Below, one piece after another: positions 8,284 through 17,784 of a DNA stretch of 64,000 bases. Where the stretch lies: positions 1 to 64,000 of the forward strand of contig JANMYM010000083.1 in NCBI GenBank assembly GCA_031382085.1. The letters are read 5' to 3'. Source of the DNA: UBA964 sp031382085. GTDB lineage: Bacteria > Pseudomonadota > Gammaproteobacteria > Steroidobacterales > Steroidobacteraceae. Under the pieces are notes generated by a model, which made no database searches, had not been told where the DNA came from, and saw only the letters and a program-made list of their open reading frames with translations. A program made the position numbers and the translations under genes. Positions within the stretch are counted from its first letter, which is position 1, and every line of letters begins with the position of its first letter.

Positions 8284-9132
8284 ATGACCGCAGCAACCCG
8301 GAATCTTGTACAGCGATTTCCGGGCCGGCGTGCCTTTATCACCGGCGGCGCCAGCGGCTTCGGCCTGGCCTGCGCTGAATTGCTGGCGCGTGAAGGCTGG
8401 AGCCTGATGCTAACGGATGTCGATGTGGCCCGGCTGTCCATCGTCACGGCGCGCTTTTCGGCCCAGGGCGTGCGCGTCGGGTCTGAACCCTGCGATGTTC
8501 GCGATGCCACCGCGTTGACACGGATCGTCGATGCCGCGGCCCAGGTGTTAGGCGGCATCGATCTTGCGGTGAACGCCGCGGGCGTTGCGGCGGTAGGACC
8601 GTTCCTTGCCAGCGACCCAGGCGATTGGCAATGGATGTTTGATATCAATGTGCATGGCGTTGCGAACAGTTGCCGCGCGGTACTGCCGCACATGCTGCGC
8701 AATCGGCGCGGACTCATCATCAACGTGGCGAGCGCGGCCTCATTCTGCACCGGAGCTAACATGTCGGGCTATAACGCGGCCAAGGCTGCGGTGGTTGCGC
8801 TGTCGGAAACGCTGCAACAGGAGTATGGCGCCGAGCGCATTCAAACCACAGCAGCGATGCCCGGTTTTTTTCGCACGCGCCTGATGGAAGGTGCGCGTGG
8901 GCCGGACCGGGTCCTGGCAGGCGCGCAACGGCTGATGGAGGATTCCCGTTTCACCGCGGAAGACGTAGCCGAGCAGGTGTTGTTCCTGGCGGGCGCCGGC
9001 CGCACGCACATCGTGTTTCCGTCCTACTATCGCTGGATCTGGCGCTGGAAACGGCTGGCGCCACAAAGTTTCCAGCGCTGGTTTCCGAAGTTCAATGCTC
9101 GCGGTCGCGAGGCCCGGCGTGACGCGCACTGA
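8284..9132 (+). CDS. SDR-family NAD(P)-dependent oxidoreductase
   Basis: The 282-residue protein is a classical short-chain dehydrogenase: cofactor loop TGGASGFG (about 20-27), Asp in a DVDVAR strand end suggesting NAD preference, NAAG at about 97-100, and the catalytic YNAAK with Tyr163 and Lys167. A C-terminal segment rich in Trp and Arg (RWIWRWKRL) extends beyond the usual fold and may contact membrane or partner. It is divergent from the UbiD operon and overlaps the next VOC gene, suggesting joint catabolic use. Substrate unknown. Confidence 0.9.
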   Translation: MTAATRNLVQRFPGRRAFITGGASGFGLACAELLAREGWSLMLTDVDVARLSIVTARFSAQGVRVGSEPCDVRDATALTRIVDAAAQVLGGIDLAVNAAGVAAVGPFLASDPGDWQWMFDINVHGVANSCRAVLPHMLRNRRGLIINVASAASFCTGANMSGYNAAKAAVVALSETLQQEYGAERIQTTAAMPGFFRTRLMEGARGPDRVLAGAQRLMEDSRFTAEDVAEQVLFLAGAGRTHIVFPSYYRWIWRWKRLAPQSFQRWFPKFNARGREARRDAH

Positions 9133-9574
9133 CGCCCCTGACCGCCTGGCACCCTTTCATCTTGCCATCCCGGTGCATGACCTGGCAGCGGCGCGGGCGT
9201 TCTATGGAAAGTTGTTCGGCTGTGCCGAAGGGCGCAGTGCGGCCGAATGGGTCGATTTTGATTTCTTTGGCCATCAGCTGGTAGCGCATCTGGACCCCTC
9301 GCGGCGGGCATTTGTCGCGCCGGCGCATACTAACGAGGTCGACGGTCACCAGGTTCCGGTGCCACATTTCGGCGTCGTGTTAGCCTGGGAGCGCTGGCAT
9401 GAATTTGCTGCGCAACTGCGGGCGGCCGGTATTCGCTTCGTGATCGAACCCGGCATCCGGTTTTCCGGCGCTGTCGGCGAGCAGGCGACGTTCTTCCTGT
9501 ACGACCCCAGTGGCAACGCGCTTGAATTCAAGGCGTTCAGGGATCCCACGCAGTTGTTCGTGCGCCAGGGCTGA
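9119..9574 (+). CDS. VOC-family protein (glyoxalase/dioxygenase-like)
   Basis: One VOC domain: it opens with FHLAIPVHDLAAARAFYGKL and ends FFLYDPSGNALEFKAF, with His (FHLAIPV), a second His (GHQLVAHL or PHFGV) and the final Glu as likely metal ligands. I prefer the GTG at 9119 because GAGG lies six bases before it and family members begin close to the first strand; an ATG at 9095 would add eight residues. The gene overlaps the SDR end by 14 bases, so the two are coupled. The reaction cannot be predicted. Confidence 0.85.
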   Translation: MTRTDAPDRLAPFHLAIPVHDLAAARAFYGKLFGCAEGRSAAEWVDFDFFGHQLVAHLDPSRRAFVAPAHTNEVDGHQVPVPHFGVVLAWERWHEFAAQLRAAGIRFVIEPGIRFSGAVGEQATFFLYDPSGNALEFKAFRDPTQLFVRQG

Positions 9575-9578
9575 TTCT

Positions 9579-11741
9579 CTACCAATGCGCGCGCCGTTCG
9601 GCCCGCAGGCCCAACGCAACCAGTCCGCGTAGCAGGCGTTCGTTGATGTTGGCCGGACGCTCAAGATCCATGCGACGCAGTGCATCGCGTTCGGAAGCGC
9701 GCGGTCTTGTTAGCAAGGCGCGCGCCGCGAGCCACAGGCGCGCGCCACGATTCTCGGTCATCAGCGCCAGCCGTTTCAGCGAGTGCGCGAGCTCGATTTC
9801 CTGTGCGGTCAGGTCGGTGCCAAACGGATATTCGCTGAAACGGCCGGCGCGTCGATGCGCCGACAGGGCGCGTTCCAGCTGCTCCGGCGTGTTGCGGCAA
9901 TGCAGCTCGGGAATGCGGTAGTCGGCGGCGATCTTGCCGGTCGATTTGGCCCGAGCTAACAGACCCGCCTGGAAGCGGGAATCGGTGATGTTGAGCAGCG
10001 CCGCGACAATCTCACTGTCGGTCCTGTCGCGCAGATCGGCGATTCCGTATTCGGTGACGACGATGTCGCGCAGGTGGCGCGGAATCGTAATGTGACCGTA
10101 GTTGTACACAATATTGCTGCTGACAATTCCGTCTTTGCGCCGGGTGGCGCGCAGGCACAGGATCGAGCGCGCATCCGGCAGCGCATGGGCCATGGCTACG
10201 AAATTGTATTGCCCGCCGACGCCGCTGACGACTCGGCCATCGTCGAGACCATCTGAAATCGCGGCGCCGCTCAGGGTCACCATCATCGTGGTGTTGACGA
10301 ACCGGGCACGTGCACGCTGCAGCACGCGTTGTTCATAGTCCATGCCATAGAGCTGGTTGATGTAGCCGACACCACGCATGTCAAACAGAATGCGTTCGCT
10401 GTCCGAGAGTTCATGCAGGTTGGCATAGAAACTGCGCGGTCCGAGGAAGAAGCCGGCATGCGCCACCGCGCCGCGTTGCAGCTCACGACCGATGCAGCTC
10501 TCCATCAGCTGAGTTCGGGCCTGCTCGTTAGCCAAGTCCGGTGCAATCAGTGCGCCGCCCGGACTCTGGATGCGTCCGTCCTGCCAGAAGGTGTCACTGC
10601 GAAATACGCCGCAGTACTTCAGCTTTTCGAACTCGGCCTCCGACAGCCGCGGGCCCATGCCGACCGACAGCAGGTCGCTGAGGATTCGAGCATCGAATCG
10701 CCCGCCGACGATATTGCCGCGCGCAATCAGCTTCGTGAGCTGCAGCGATTCGTAAACGCGGCGCCGCAGAATGCCGCCGCGATAAAGATCCAGCATCTGG
10801 TCAACGAACATCTCGGTCGATGCGAACAGTCCTTCGCGGAACTGTTCACGGCCGCCGATCGCGTCGATCAAGGGCGCGACATGCTCGCTGCCCAGATCTC
10901 GCAGCGCCTGACGGTAATCGGGATTCTGCTGCTGCCGCAGCAGCAAGGCGTAACAGATGCCGTCGCCGAGTTCGCCGATGCCAATTTGCAGCGTGCCGCC
11001 ATCAGCGACCAGGGCGCTGGCATGCAGGCTGATTGCATGATCAACGCTCGCGAGCGCCGGGTTGGGCGGACAGAACAGGTCCTGGTCGGCCGCACGGGAA
11101 TCCAGAACCATGTCGAACGCCGTCCCCGGAATCAATGCGCGACCTAACATGAACGGCATTTGTCCGTGGACCTGCCCGATAAACAGGATGCGCCGCTCTG
11201 CATCGACGGGCTGGAGCGCCAGCAGGTCGAGCGTCACATCGGCATTGGATCCGAGCGAATACTGCTGGTCCGTGAGCGGTCCGCGGCGCGCAATCAGTTG
11301 CGCGAGGCAGTTCACGCCGCGCGCCAGCAATGCGCGCGCCGCATGCGTGTAGTTGGCGCTGAGATAATTCTGCTGCGAGGCCGCGATGTTCAGGTTGGCC
11401 CCGGGTTCAAGAAAAAATTCGATCACTTTGATGTTAGGCGGCAGCGCGTTGGCGTGCAACGCAAGCACATAGTCGAGATCCCGGTAGCTGCCGAAGATTC
11501 TATCCAGCAGGGGTCCGGCGAAGCGCCGTTCCAGCTCGCCGCCTGGCGCCGGTCTGCGCAGACTCAATGCGGTGACGATGGTCAGCGAAATCTGCGGGTC
11601 GCGCGCCGCGCGCCGGTAAAGTTCGTTGGCTATCGCAACCGGCTTGCCGACACCCAGCGGCAGGCCCAGCACTATCGTCGGCCCGAGGCGGCGCAGCGCG
11701 GCCTCGACCAGTTCGCCCAAATCTGAGAATTCCTGCGGCAT
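9579..11741 (-). CDS. Acetyl-CoA hydrolase/transferase family protein
   Basis: The 720-residue protein belongs to the acetyl-CoA hydrolase/CoA-transferase superfamily. The C-terminal catalytic domain is clear: GVGGQYNFVAMAHALPDARS followed by NIVYNYGHITIPRHL and DIVVTEYGIADLR, the standard closing blocks. The N-terminal half carries HASALVADGGTLQIGIGELG, typical of the CoA-binding region. At 720 residues it is longer than the common 430-540, with roughly 150 extra C-terminal residues that are Arg/Leu-rich. It probably transfers or hydrolyses a short-chain acyl-CoA. It is convergent with the VOC gene before it, five bases apart. Confidence 0.85.
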   Translation of the reverse strand: MPQEFSDLGELVEAALRRLGPTIVLGLPLGVGKPVAIANELYRRAARDPQISLTIVTALSLRRPAPGGELERRFAGPLLDRIFGSYRDLDYVLALHANALPPNIKVIEFFLEPGANLNIAASQQNYLSANYTHAARALLARGVNCLAQLIARRGPLTDQQYSLGSNADVTLDLLALQPVDAERRILFIGQVHGQMPFMLGRALIPGTAFDMVLDSRAADQDLFCPPNPALASVDHAISLHASALVADGGTLQIGIGELGDGICYALLLRQQQNPDYRQALRDLGSEHVAPLIDAIGGREQFREGLFASTEMFVDQMLDLYRGGILRRRVYESLQLTKLIARGNIVGGRFDARILSDLLSVGMGPRLSEAEFEKLKYCGVFRSDTFWQDGRIQSPGGALIAPDLANEQARTQLMESCIGRELQRGAVAHAGFFLGPRSFYANLHELSDSERILFDMRGVGYINQLYGMDYEQRVLQRARARFVNTTMMVTLSGAAISDGLDDGRVVSGVGGQYNFVAMAHALPDARSILCLRATRRKDGIVSSNIVYNYGHITIPRHLRDIVVTEYGIADLRDRTDSEIVAALLNITDSRFQAGLLARAKSTGKIAADYRIPELHCRNTPEQLERALSAHRRAGRFSEYPFGTDLTAQEIELAHSLKRLALMTENRGARLWLAARALLTRPRASERDALRRMDLERPANINERLLRGLVALGLRAERRAHW

Positions 11742-11761
11742 CTATTCGCTCTTAAGTTTCT

Positions 11762-12652
11762 CTAGACAAATTCAAACGCCCAACGCGAGCCACGTGAGAC
11801 GATACGACCGGCGGATGGGTCGGAAAAGTGAGCCGGCAGGATCAATTCTGGTCGATCCGCAAATCTATGCACGAATTTCTGTCGATAGCGCGCGGATTCC
11901 GCGCGGTCCTCGCAGAAGACCGGCGAACATTCCGGGTACACGATCTGGATCGGATGATGTACGACGTCGCCCGACAACACCGCTGCGTCGCCGCGCGACC
12001 GCAGATGGATGATCATGTTGCCGGGTGTGTGGCCCGGCGCGGGCTCGAGCATGGCCGTATCATCGAGCGCAAATTCGCTGTCGACCAGCAGCGCCTGGCC
12101 GCTCGCAACGACCGGTAACACGCTGTCGGCAAAGCCGCTCATCTTCGCCGTTGGCTCGGTCTCAAAACGGTGACGCTGGTGCTGGTATTCGCTGCGCCCA
12201 AAAATGTAACGGGCATTCGGAAAGGTCGGCACCCAGCGGCCGTCGACGAGCCGGGTGTTCCAGCCGATGTGATCCGCATGCATGTGCGTACACATGACAT
12301 AGTCAATCTGCTCAGGCGTTATCCCCGCCTGCGCGAGATTGCGAAGGAAGGGCGTACGTCGCATGTGAAAACCTTCGAAACCGCCGCGATCCTTGTCGTT
12401 GCCGATGCAGGTGTCTACCAGGATGATGTGCTGCGGCGTGCGCACCAGATAGGAATGAAACGCAAGCAACGCCATTGAGCCCGCGCTGCTTGCCTTGCCG
12501 TCGATGTTTGCAAACCGAGGCTCCAGCCATGCACGCTCACGTGTTAGCATTTCGGTCGTGATATCCGGCAGCATGCGTTCAAAGCTCATGGGCCAGCAGG
12601 GGTCTTCCACAATGGCATCGACCCGCAGGTCACCGACAACAAGCGATTTCAT
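11762..12652 (-). CDS. Metallo-beta-lactamase-fold hydrolase
   Basis: The 296-residue protein has the metal-binding motif THMHADHIGWN (His123, His125, Asp127, His128), a later PGHTPGNMIIHL and LSGDVVHHPIQ carrying the third His and bridging Asp. Motif wording is that of the AHL-lactonase-like/general hydrolase branch rather than true beta-lactamases. No signal peptide. A quorum-quenching lactonase role is possible but not shown. It is divergent from the SirB2-like gene with a gap of only 15 bp, so promoters must overlap coding DNA. Confidence 0.88.
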   Translation of the reverse strand: MKSLVVGDLRVDAIVEDPCWPMSFERMLPDITTEMLTRERAWLEPRFANIDGKASSAGSMALLAFHSYLVRTPQHIILVDTCIGNDKDRGGFEGFHMRRTPFLRNLAQAGITPEQIDYVMCTHMHADHIGWNTRLVDGRWVPTFPNARYIFGRSEYQHQRHRFETEPTAKMSGFADSVLPVVASGQALLVDSEFALDDTAMLEPAPGHTPGNMIIHLRSRGDAAVLSGDVVHHPIQIVYPECSPVFCEDRAESARYRQKFVHRFADRPELILPAHFSDPSAGRIVSRGSRWAFEFV

Positions 12653-12667
12653 CCGGAAAACATAGCA

Positions 12668-13042
12668 GTGTTGCCAGCCGTTTTGCTAGTGCACCTGGCC
12701 GCAGCGATTGTCAGCCCGTTGCTGTTCACCGCGCGGGCCTATCGAACCTGGCGCGGGCGCAATCCGGCTGTGGGCCTGCTGCGCTGGCTGCCCCACGCAG
12801 TAGACACGCTGCTGCTGGTCGCGGGAATCACGCTCGCATTCATGACCGGGCAAAACCCCCTTGCGCATGCCTGGTTGGCCGCGAAAATTATCGCACTGCT
12901 GTGTTACATCGCCATAGGCCACGTCGCGGTTCGGCGCCTTCGGCAGCGCGGCGCGATCGCGGCCGCGTGGCTGTTGGCGATTGCGATAATCACGTACATC
13001 TACGCCGTGGCCTTTACAATGCGACCGGTTCCCTGGGCATGA
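12668..13042 (+). CDS. SirB2-like membrane protein
   Basis: A GTG-started 124-residue protein with four hydrophobic segments. The wording fits the SirB2 family: a first helix with HLAAAIVSPLLFTARA, then LRWLPHAVDTLLLVAGITLA, WLAAKIIALLCYIAIGHVA and a last helix. The function of SirB2 proteins is not established. It lies 19 bases before the MFS gene on the same strand and may be co-transcribed with it. Confidence 0.75.
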   Translation: MLPAVLLVHLAAAIVSPLLFTARAYRTWRGRNPAVGLLRWLPHAVDTLLLVAGITLAFMTGQNPLAHAWLAAKIIALLCYIAIGHVAVRRLRQRGAIAAAWLLAIAIITYIYAVAFTMRPVPWA

Positions 13043-13061
13043 ACAAAAATCAGGCGGCGGC

Positions 13062-14354
13062 GTGAGCGTGTTGGATAACAGAAAATTCGGACCAGCCGTT
13101 CTCGAGTCGGGGTACACGCCGGCCAACGCGAGCACCTACATTTTCGCCGCCTTCACCACGGTTGGGTTGCTGGCGTTCGTCAGTTTCATCATGACCTTCC
13201 TGCTCAATGCCAATCTGCATGTGCCGTTGAAGGACCAGGGTGAAACGCTGGGCCTGTTAGGGTTCAGCAACGAGATTATCGCGCTGTTGCTGGTGACGCC
13301 GATCGGTGCGCTGGCCGACAAGATCGGGCGCCGCCCGGTGTATGTGATGGGGTTCATCTGGCTGGCGGTCGGCTTTTGGCTGTATCCGCTGGCGCGCAAT
13401 TTCAACCAGTTGCTGGCCTGCGCGCTGTTTTTTTCCGTCGGCGTCGCGGCGGTCGGTTGCATGATGTCGACGATCCTTGCCGACATCCCGCGCGAAGATT
13501 CGCGCGGACCCTTCGTCGGTATCACCGGCTTCGTACAGGGCATCGGGGTCGTGGTCATCGCGATCATCGCACTTGGCAGCCTGCCAAAGCGATTTGTCGG
13601 CCAGGGCATGGACGCCAGCCGAGCCGCGCAACTGACCCTGTGGGCGGCAGCCGGACTTTGCGTTCTCACAGGCATCGTTTGCCTGATTGGTCTCAAGAAA
13701 GGCACGCCCAGCAAACTTGCCGCGCAGTTGCCGCTCCGCAGGATCATTGCCCAGGGCGCAGCCGCGGCGCGCGGCAATCGCGTCATCTGGTTCGGCTATA
13801 TGCTCAATTTCGCGGCCTTTGCCGATCGCATCGTTATTGGGACATTTTTCTCGAACCGCCTGCAGACGTCGCTGGTCGAGGGCGGCATCAGTCCCACCGA
13901 CGCGCTTGACAAGGCGCGCCGGCCAATTCTGATAGCTAACACATCGGGACTGATGTTTGCGATCGTCTTCGGACTGATGTTGCGCCGGATCGATCGCATC
14001 ACCGCCGGCGTGATCGCGATGCTGGTTGCGTCGCTGGGCTACCTGGCAGGCGGCTTTGTCGGTGATCCGCGCAGCGCTTCCATTGCACCGGTCGCAATTC
14101 TGCTGGGTCTTGGACAGGTGGCTGCGATCGTATCCAGCCAGGTCGTGCTGGGTCGCGAGGCGCCGATTGCGGTGCGTGGTGCGGTGTTTGGTCTCGCCAG
14201 TGTTGCCGCGTCGCTCGGCATTCTGTTCACTAACGGCGTGGGTGGCTGGCTGTACGATGCGGTCGGCCATGGCGCGCCATTCTTTCTCATCGGCGGCATC
14301 AATTTCTGCATCATGCTGTTCGGCATCTATCTGATGCGCGTGCGGAAAAACTAG
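13062..14354 (+). CDS. Major facilitator superfamily transporter
   Basis: The 430-residue protein starts at a GTG and has about 12 hydrophobic segments. The cytosolic loop between helices 2 and 3 reads GALADKIGRRPVYVMG, the classical MFS signature G.lADr.GRR. The central loop after helix 6 is short. Substrate is not predictable; the N-terminal stretch KFGPAVLESGYTPANASTY is soluble. It overlaps the convergent VOC gene by four bases. Confidence 0.88.
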   Translation: MSVLDNRKFGPAVLESGYTPANASTYIFAAFTTVGLLAFVSFIMTFLLNANLHVPLKDQGETLGLLGFSNEIIALLLVTPIGALADKIGRRPVYVMGFIWLAVGFWLYPLARNFNQLLACALFFSVGVAAVGCMMSTILADIPREDSRGPFVGITGFVQGIGVVVIAIIALGSLPKRFVGQGMDASRAAQLTLWAAAGLCVLTGIVCLIGLKKGTPSKLAAQLPLRRIIAQGAAAARGNRVIWFGYMLNFAAFADRIVIGTFFSNRLQTSLVEGGISPTDALDKARRPILIANTSGLMFAIVFGLMLRRIDRITAGVIAMLVASLGYLAGGFVGDPRSASIAPVAILLGLGQVAAIVSSQVVLGREAPIAVRGAVFGLASVAASLGILFTNGVGGWLYDAVGHGAPFFLIGGINFCIMLFGIYLMRVRKN

Positions 14355-15073
14355 TCTTCCTGCAATAGCAGCAGCGGCGTGCCTTCGGGACCGCGCAGCA
14401 GCGCGTTAGCCGCGGGATCAAGTCCGCGCGGCAATTCCGGGTCAAAGGTGATTTCAGCGTCGCGCAGCGCCGCAACGTGCTGGCGCATTGCGGGGTCACG
14501 AAACACCAGCATCGGCTGATCGCAGGTGCGCGGCCGATGCAGCGCCAATGTCAGCTTGTCGCTGATCAGGGGCTGACTCAGGTATGGCGTCTCCGCTTCG
14601 GTGTGCGCGACATAGCCCAGGCGTTCCCAGAACGCCGCGCTGGCGGCGAAATCGGCGGTCGGGATGCTGAACTCGGCAAACCAACCGCAACGGGATTCCC
14701 TCGCGTCGCGCGTATCCGCCGGCGGTGGGGAATAGGTGCGCGCTTCGAGGATGGTGATCATCTGCCCGGCCGGGTCGAGGAACCCGATTTCATTGAAGCT
14801 TTCATCGCCGGTCTTGGCGAATGCGAGTTCGATGCCGAGCGCCGTGAATTCGGTCACATGGCGCGCGATGTCAGGTCGCACAAAAGTGATGGCAGGTGAG
14901 GGAAACCGGTACTGATGCAGCCCGAGAAAAATTCGCCCGTCTGTTAGCACGCCGTAGGGATGCGGCCAGGTGTCACCCGCGACGCACTGGCGAAAGCCGA
15001 GACTTTCATAGAACTCGACCGACGCGAGGATGTCGTCCGTGCGGATACTGATTTCGTGGAAAACGCCGAGCAT
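14351..15073 (-). CDS. Two-domain VOC-family protein
   Basis: The 240-residue protein contains two tandem VOC modules: residues about 1-112 (FHEISIRTDDILASVEFYES to DPAGQMITILEAR) and about 128-240 (WFAEFSIPTADFAASAAFWE to GPEGTPLLLLQ). The first ends with a metal-type Glu; the second has Leu at that place, so probably only one module binds metal. This is a common arrangement in glyoxalase-like proteins, but the substrate is unknown. It is convergent with the upstream MFS gene. Confidence 0.82.
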   Translation of the reverse strand: MLGVFHEISIRTDDILASVEFYESLGFRQCVAGDTWPHPYGVLTDGRIFLGLHQYRFPSPAITFVRPDIARHVTEFTALGIELAFAKTGDESFNEIGFLDPAGQMITILEARTYSPPPADTRDARESRCGWFAEFSIPTADFAASAAFWERLGYVAHTEAETPYLSQPLISDKLTLALHRPRTCDQPMLVFRDPAMRQHVAALRDAEITFDPELPRGLDPAANALLRGPEGTPLLLLQED

Positions 15074-15144
15074 GCGCGCCTATGATATGTCGATTGCAGC
15101 AACGCTGCCCGTCATCCGCGATGCAGGCGTTCGGGCGCTCAGCG

Positions 15145-16338
15145 CTAGCGCGTCTGGCGGGGTGTTAGCAGCAGCAGGGCACCCATCGCAACGACGGATG
15201 CGGCCATGCAAAAGATGGTGATCGGTACGGGTGTGTTTGTGGCCGCAAGGCCCATCGCCTGCACCGACAAACCCGCCATCGCCTGTTGGCTGAAACCAAT
15301 GACGGACGATGCAACGCCGGGATATTCCGGGGCCAGGTGCACGGCTCTGGCCGTGAGATGCGGCAAGGCCAGGCCCTGGCCGATGGCTAACGGCAACTGC
15401 GGCAGAAACAACGCCATCGGCGTCCAGACATGTCCAAGTGCCAACGCGAGCCCGAGCACAGCGCCCGCCATTTGCAGGCCGAGTCCCGCGAACATCAATT
15501 TCTCGGGCGCAATGCCGCGTCCCCAGGTCGCCACGAACAAATTGCCGACAAAATAGCCGGTCGATAGCAGAACGAAATAGAAGCCAAAGTCGGTTTCGCT
15601 TCTGCCGAAAGCCTGCGCCATCACATAAGGCGTAACTGCAATGAAGGCGAGGAAAATCGCATAAATCAGGCCTACCTGCAGCGCGTATCCGACGAAGCGC
15701 GGGTTCGCCAGCACGGCGCCTGCCTCGTGCGCCAGTTCCCGCAGCGTCCCAGCGCTGGCGCCCGGCTGGCGCGTTTCGGGCAACAGCGGCAGCATGCAAG
15801 CCAACACCACCGCAGCGAGCGCCGACACGACCCAGAACCCCGCGTGCCAGTCGAACCACTTGACCAGGTAGCCACCGAATGCCGGCGACAGCGTCGTACC
15901 TAACATCATGGTCATGGTGACAATCGCGAGCGCATGGGCGAGTGCGGCGCCCTGGTACCGGTCGCCTGCAATTGCGCGCGACACCGTGAGCCCGGCGGAC
16001 GCGCCCAGCGCCTGGATAACCCGGCCAAATACCAGCCAGTTGAGCGTCGGCGCCAGCGCCGCTGCCAGGGATCCGGCGATGAATATCATCAGGCCGCCGG
16101 CAATCACCGGCCTGCGCCCGAACCTGTCTGATAGCGGCCCGACAAAAAGAATACCGATGGCAAAAGAGATCAGATAGAAGCTGATGGTGGTCTGCGCGGC
16201 GGGCAGCGTCGCCGAAAAATCACGCTGGATCTGCGGCAGGGCCGGCAACAGCATGTTGTTAGCGATGGTGCCGATCGCACTACAGGCCGCGATCAGCGCT
16301 ATCAGGCCAAAATCGTGTCGCGGCTCAGATGCCGACAC
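15145..16338 (-). CDS. Bcr/CflA-like drug-resistance MFS transporter
   Basis: The 397-residue reading from GTG at 16338 gives a 12-helix protein whose first helices (NNMLLPALPQIQRDFSAT, then QTTISFYLISFAIGILFVGP, LSDRFGRRPVIAGG) match the Bcr/CflA multidrug efflux subfamily of the MFS. A longer reading from 16611 is rejected because its N-terminal 90 residues are Arg/Ser-rich antisense sequence inside gabD. The start overlaps the gabD stop by 14 bases, so it is the third gene of a DLH-gabD-MFS operon. Likely proton-driven export of a small hydrophobic compound. Confidence 0.88.
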   Translation of the reverse strand: MSASEPRHDFGLIALIAACSAIGTIANNMLLPALPQIQRDFSATLPAAQTTISFYLISFAIGILFVGPLSDRFGRRPVIAGGLMIFIAGSLAAALAPTLNWLVFGRVIQALGASAGLTVSRAIAGDRYQGAALAHALAIVTMTMMLGTTLSPAFGGYLVKWFDWHAGFWVVSALAAVVLACMLPLLPETRQPGASAGTLRELAHEAGAVLANPRFVGYALQVGLIYAIFLAFIAVTPYVMAQAFGRSETDFGFYFVLLSTGYFVGNLFVATWGRGIAPEKLMFAGLGLQMAGAVLGLALALGHVWTPMALFLPQLPLAIGQGLALPHLTARAVHLAPEYPGVASSVIGFSQQAMAGLSVQAMGLAATNTPVPITIFCMAASVVAMGALLLLTPRQTR

Positions 16339-17782
16339 AAACGTACTTGATTTCGGTGTACTCGTGGATGCCGTGACGCGAGCCTTCGCGGCCAAGGCCG
16401 GATTGCTTGAAGCCACCGAAAGGCGCGACTTCCGTGGAGATGATGCCGGTGTTGACGCCGACGATGCCGTATTCCAAGGCTTCCTGCACGCGCCAGCTGC
16501 GTGACAGGTCGCGCGTGTAGAAATAGGCTGCCAGGCCAAATTCCGTGTCGTTTGCCAGGCGAATCGCCTCAGCCTCATCCTTGAAACGGAACAACGGCGC
16601 GACCGGGCCAAAGGTTTCCTCGCGCGCGACCCGCATCGCGCTGGTCACGCCTGTCAGCACCGTGGGCTCGTAGAAATTACCACCGAGCGCGTGGCGACGG
16701 CCGCCGATCGCGACTTTTGCGCCCAGTGCCAGCGCATCGCTGACATGGGATTCGACTTTTGCAAGTGCCTGGGTCGTGATCAACGGTCCCTGGTCGGTCG
16801 GGCCCTTCAGGCCGTCGCCGACGCGCAGCTTGTTGACAGCGGCCACCAGCTTGGCAGCGAACGCGTCGTACACCGCATCCTGCACGTAAAAGCGATTGGC
16901 GCAGACGCAGGTCTGGCCGGTGTTGCGGTACTTGCTGGCGATGGCGCCGGTAACGGCCGCATCGAGGTCCGCGTCATCGAACACGATGAAGGGTGCGTTG
17001 CCGCCCAGCTCCATGGACGTTTTCTTGACGGTGGTAGCGCATTGGGCCAGCAGCTTGATGCCGGTGGCGGTGGATCCTGTGAACGTGAATTTGCGCACCA
17101 TCGGGTGACCCGTTAGCACGCCGCCGATCGCCTGCGCGTCACCGGTAACGACGTTGAATACGCCGGGCGGCATGCCGGCGCGCTGCGCCAGCTCGGCAAG
17201 GGCCAGCGCCGAGAACGGCGTTTGCGGCGCGGGTTTGCAGACCACAGTGCAGCCGGCGGCCAGCGCCGGTGCGATCTTGCGCGTAATCATCGCGGCTGGG
17301 AAATTCCACGGCGTGATGGCGCCGACCACGCCGACCGGCTGGCGCAGGACCAGCAGGCGCTTGTCTGCCTGGTGCCCGGGAATGGTCTCGCCGTAGATGC
17401 GACGGCCTTCTTCGGCAAACCACTCGAAAAATGAGGCCGCATAAGCGATTTCGCCTTTGGCTTCGGCGAGCGGCTTGCCCTGTTCGGCGGTCATCAACGT
17501 CGCCAGATCATCGGTGTTAGCCAGCATCAGTTCCGACCAGCGGCGCAGCAGCACGCTGCGCTCCTTGGCGGTGCGCGCCGACCAGGCGGGTAGCGCAGCT
17601 GCTGCTGCCTGCACCGCGCGCTCGGTCTCGGCGGCGCCCATCATGGGCACGGTTCCGACCACGTCGTTGTTAGCTGGATTGTGAATGGTGACGGTCGCCT
17701 TGTTGTCGGCCGCACTCCAGGCACCGTTGATCAAACCTTGCGAGCGCAGCAGGCCGGCATCGCGCAAAGACAGCGCAGTCAT
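16325..17782 (-). CDS. gabD: Succinate-semialdehyde dehydrogenase (NAD(P)+)
   Basis: The 485-residue protein has all aldehyde-dehydrogenase landmarks: FTGSTATG cofactor loop, catalytic Glu258 in MELGGNAPFIVFDDADLD and nucleophile Cys292 in NTGQTCVCANR. The wording around Cys292 and Glu258 is that of the GabD class, which oxidises succinate semialdehyde to succinate in GABA and related catabolism; the wider subfamily also includes glutarate-semialdehyde enzymes. It begins two bases after the dienelactone hydrolase stop, and the MFS gene overlaps its end. Confidence 0.9.
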   Translation of the reverse strand: MTALSLRDAGLLRSQGLINGAWSAADNKATVTIHNPANNDVVGTVPMMGAAETERAVQAAAAALPAWSARTAKERSVLLRRWSELMLANTDDLATLMTAEQGKPLAEAKGEIAYAASFFEWFAEEGRRIYGETIPGHQADKRLLVLRQPVGVVGAITPWNFPAAMITRKIAPALAAGCTVVCKPAPQTPFSALALAELAQRAGMPPGVFNVVTGDAQAIGGVLTGHPMVRKFTFTGSTATGIKLLAQCATTVKKTSMELGGNAPFIVFDDADLDAAVTGAIASKYRNTGQTCVCANRFYVQDAVYDAFAAKLVAAVNKLRVGDGLKGPTDQGPLITTQALAKVESHVSDALALGAKVAIGGRRHALGGNFYEPTVLTGVTSAMRVAREETFGPVAPLFRFKDEAEAIRLANDTEFGLAAYFYTRDLSRSWRVQEALEYGIVGVNTGIISTEVAPFGGFKQSGLGREGSRHGIHEYTEIKYVCVGI

Positions 17783-17784
17783 GA

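Noticed and set aside
13257..14270. 337-codon minus-strand frame
   Set aside because: Antisense to a clear MFS transporter; composition is Arg/Gln/Asp-rich and shows no motif.
16339..16611. N-terminal extension of the Bcr/CflA transporter
   Set aside because: The extra 91 codons are another frame of gabD and lack MFS wording; GTG 16338 gives a normal start.
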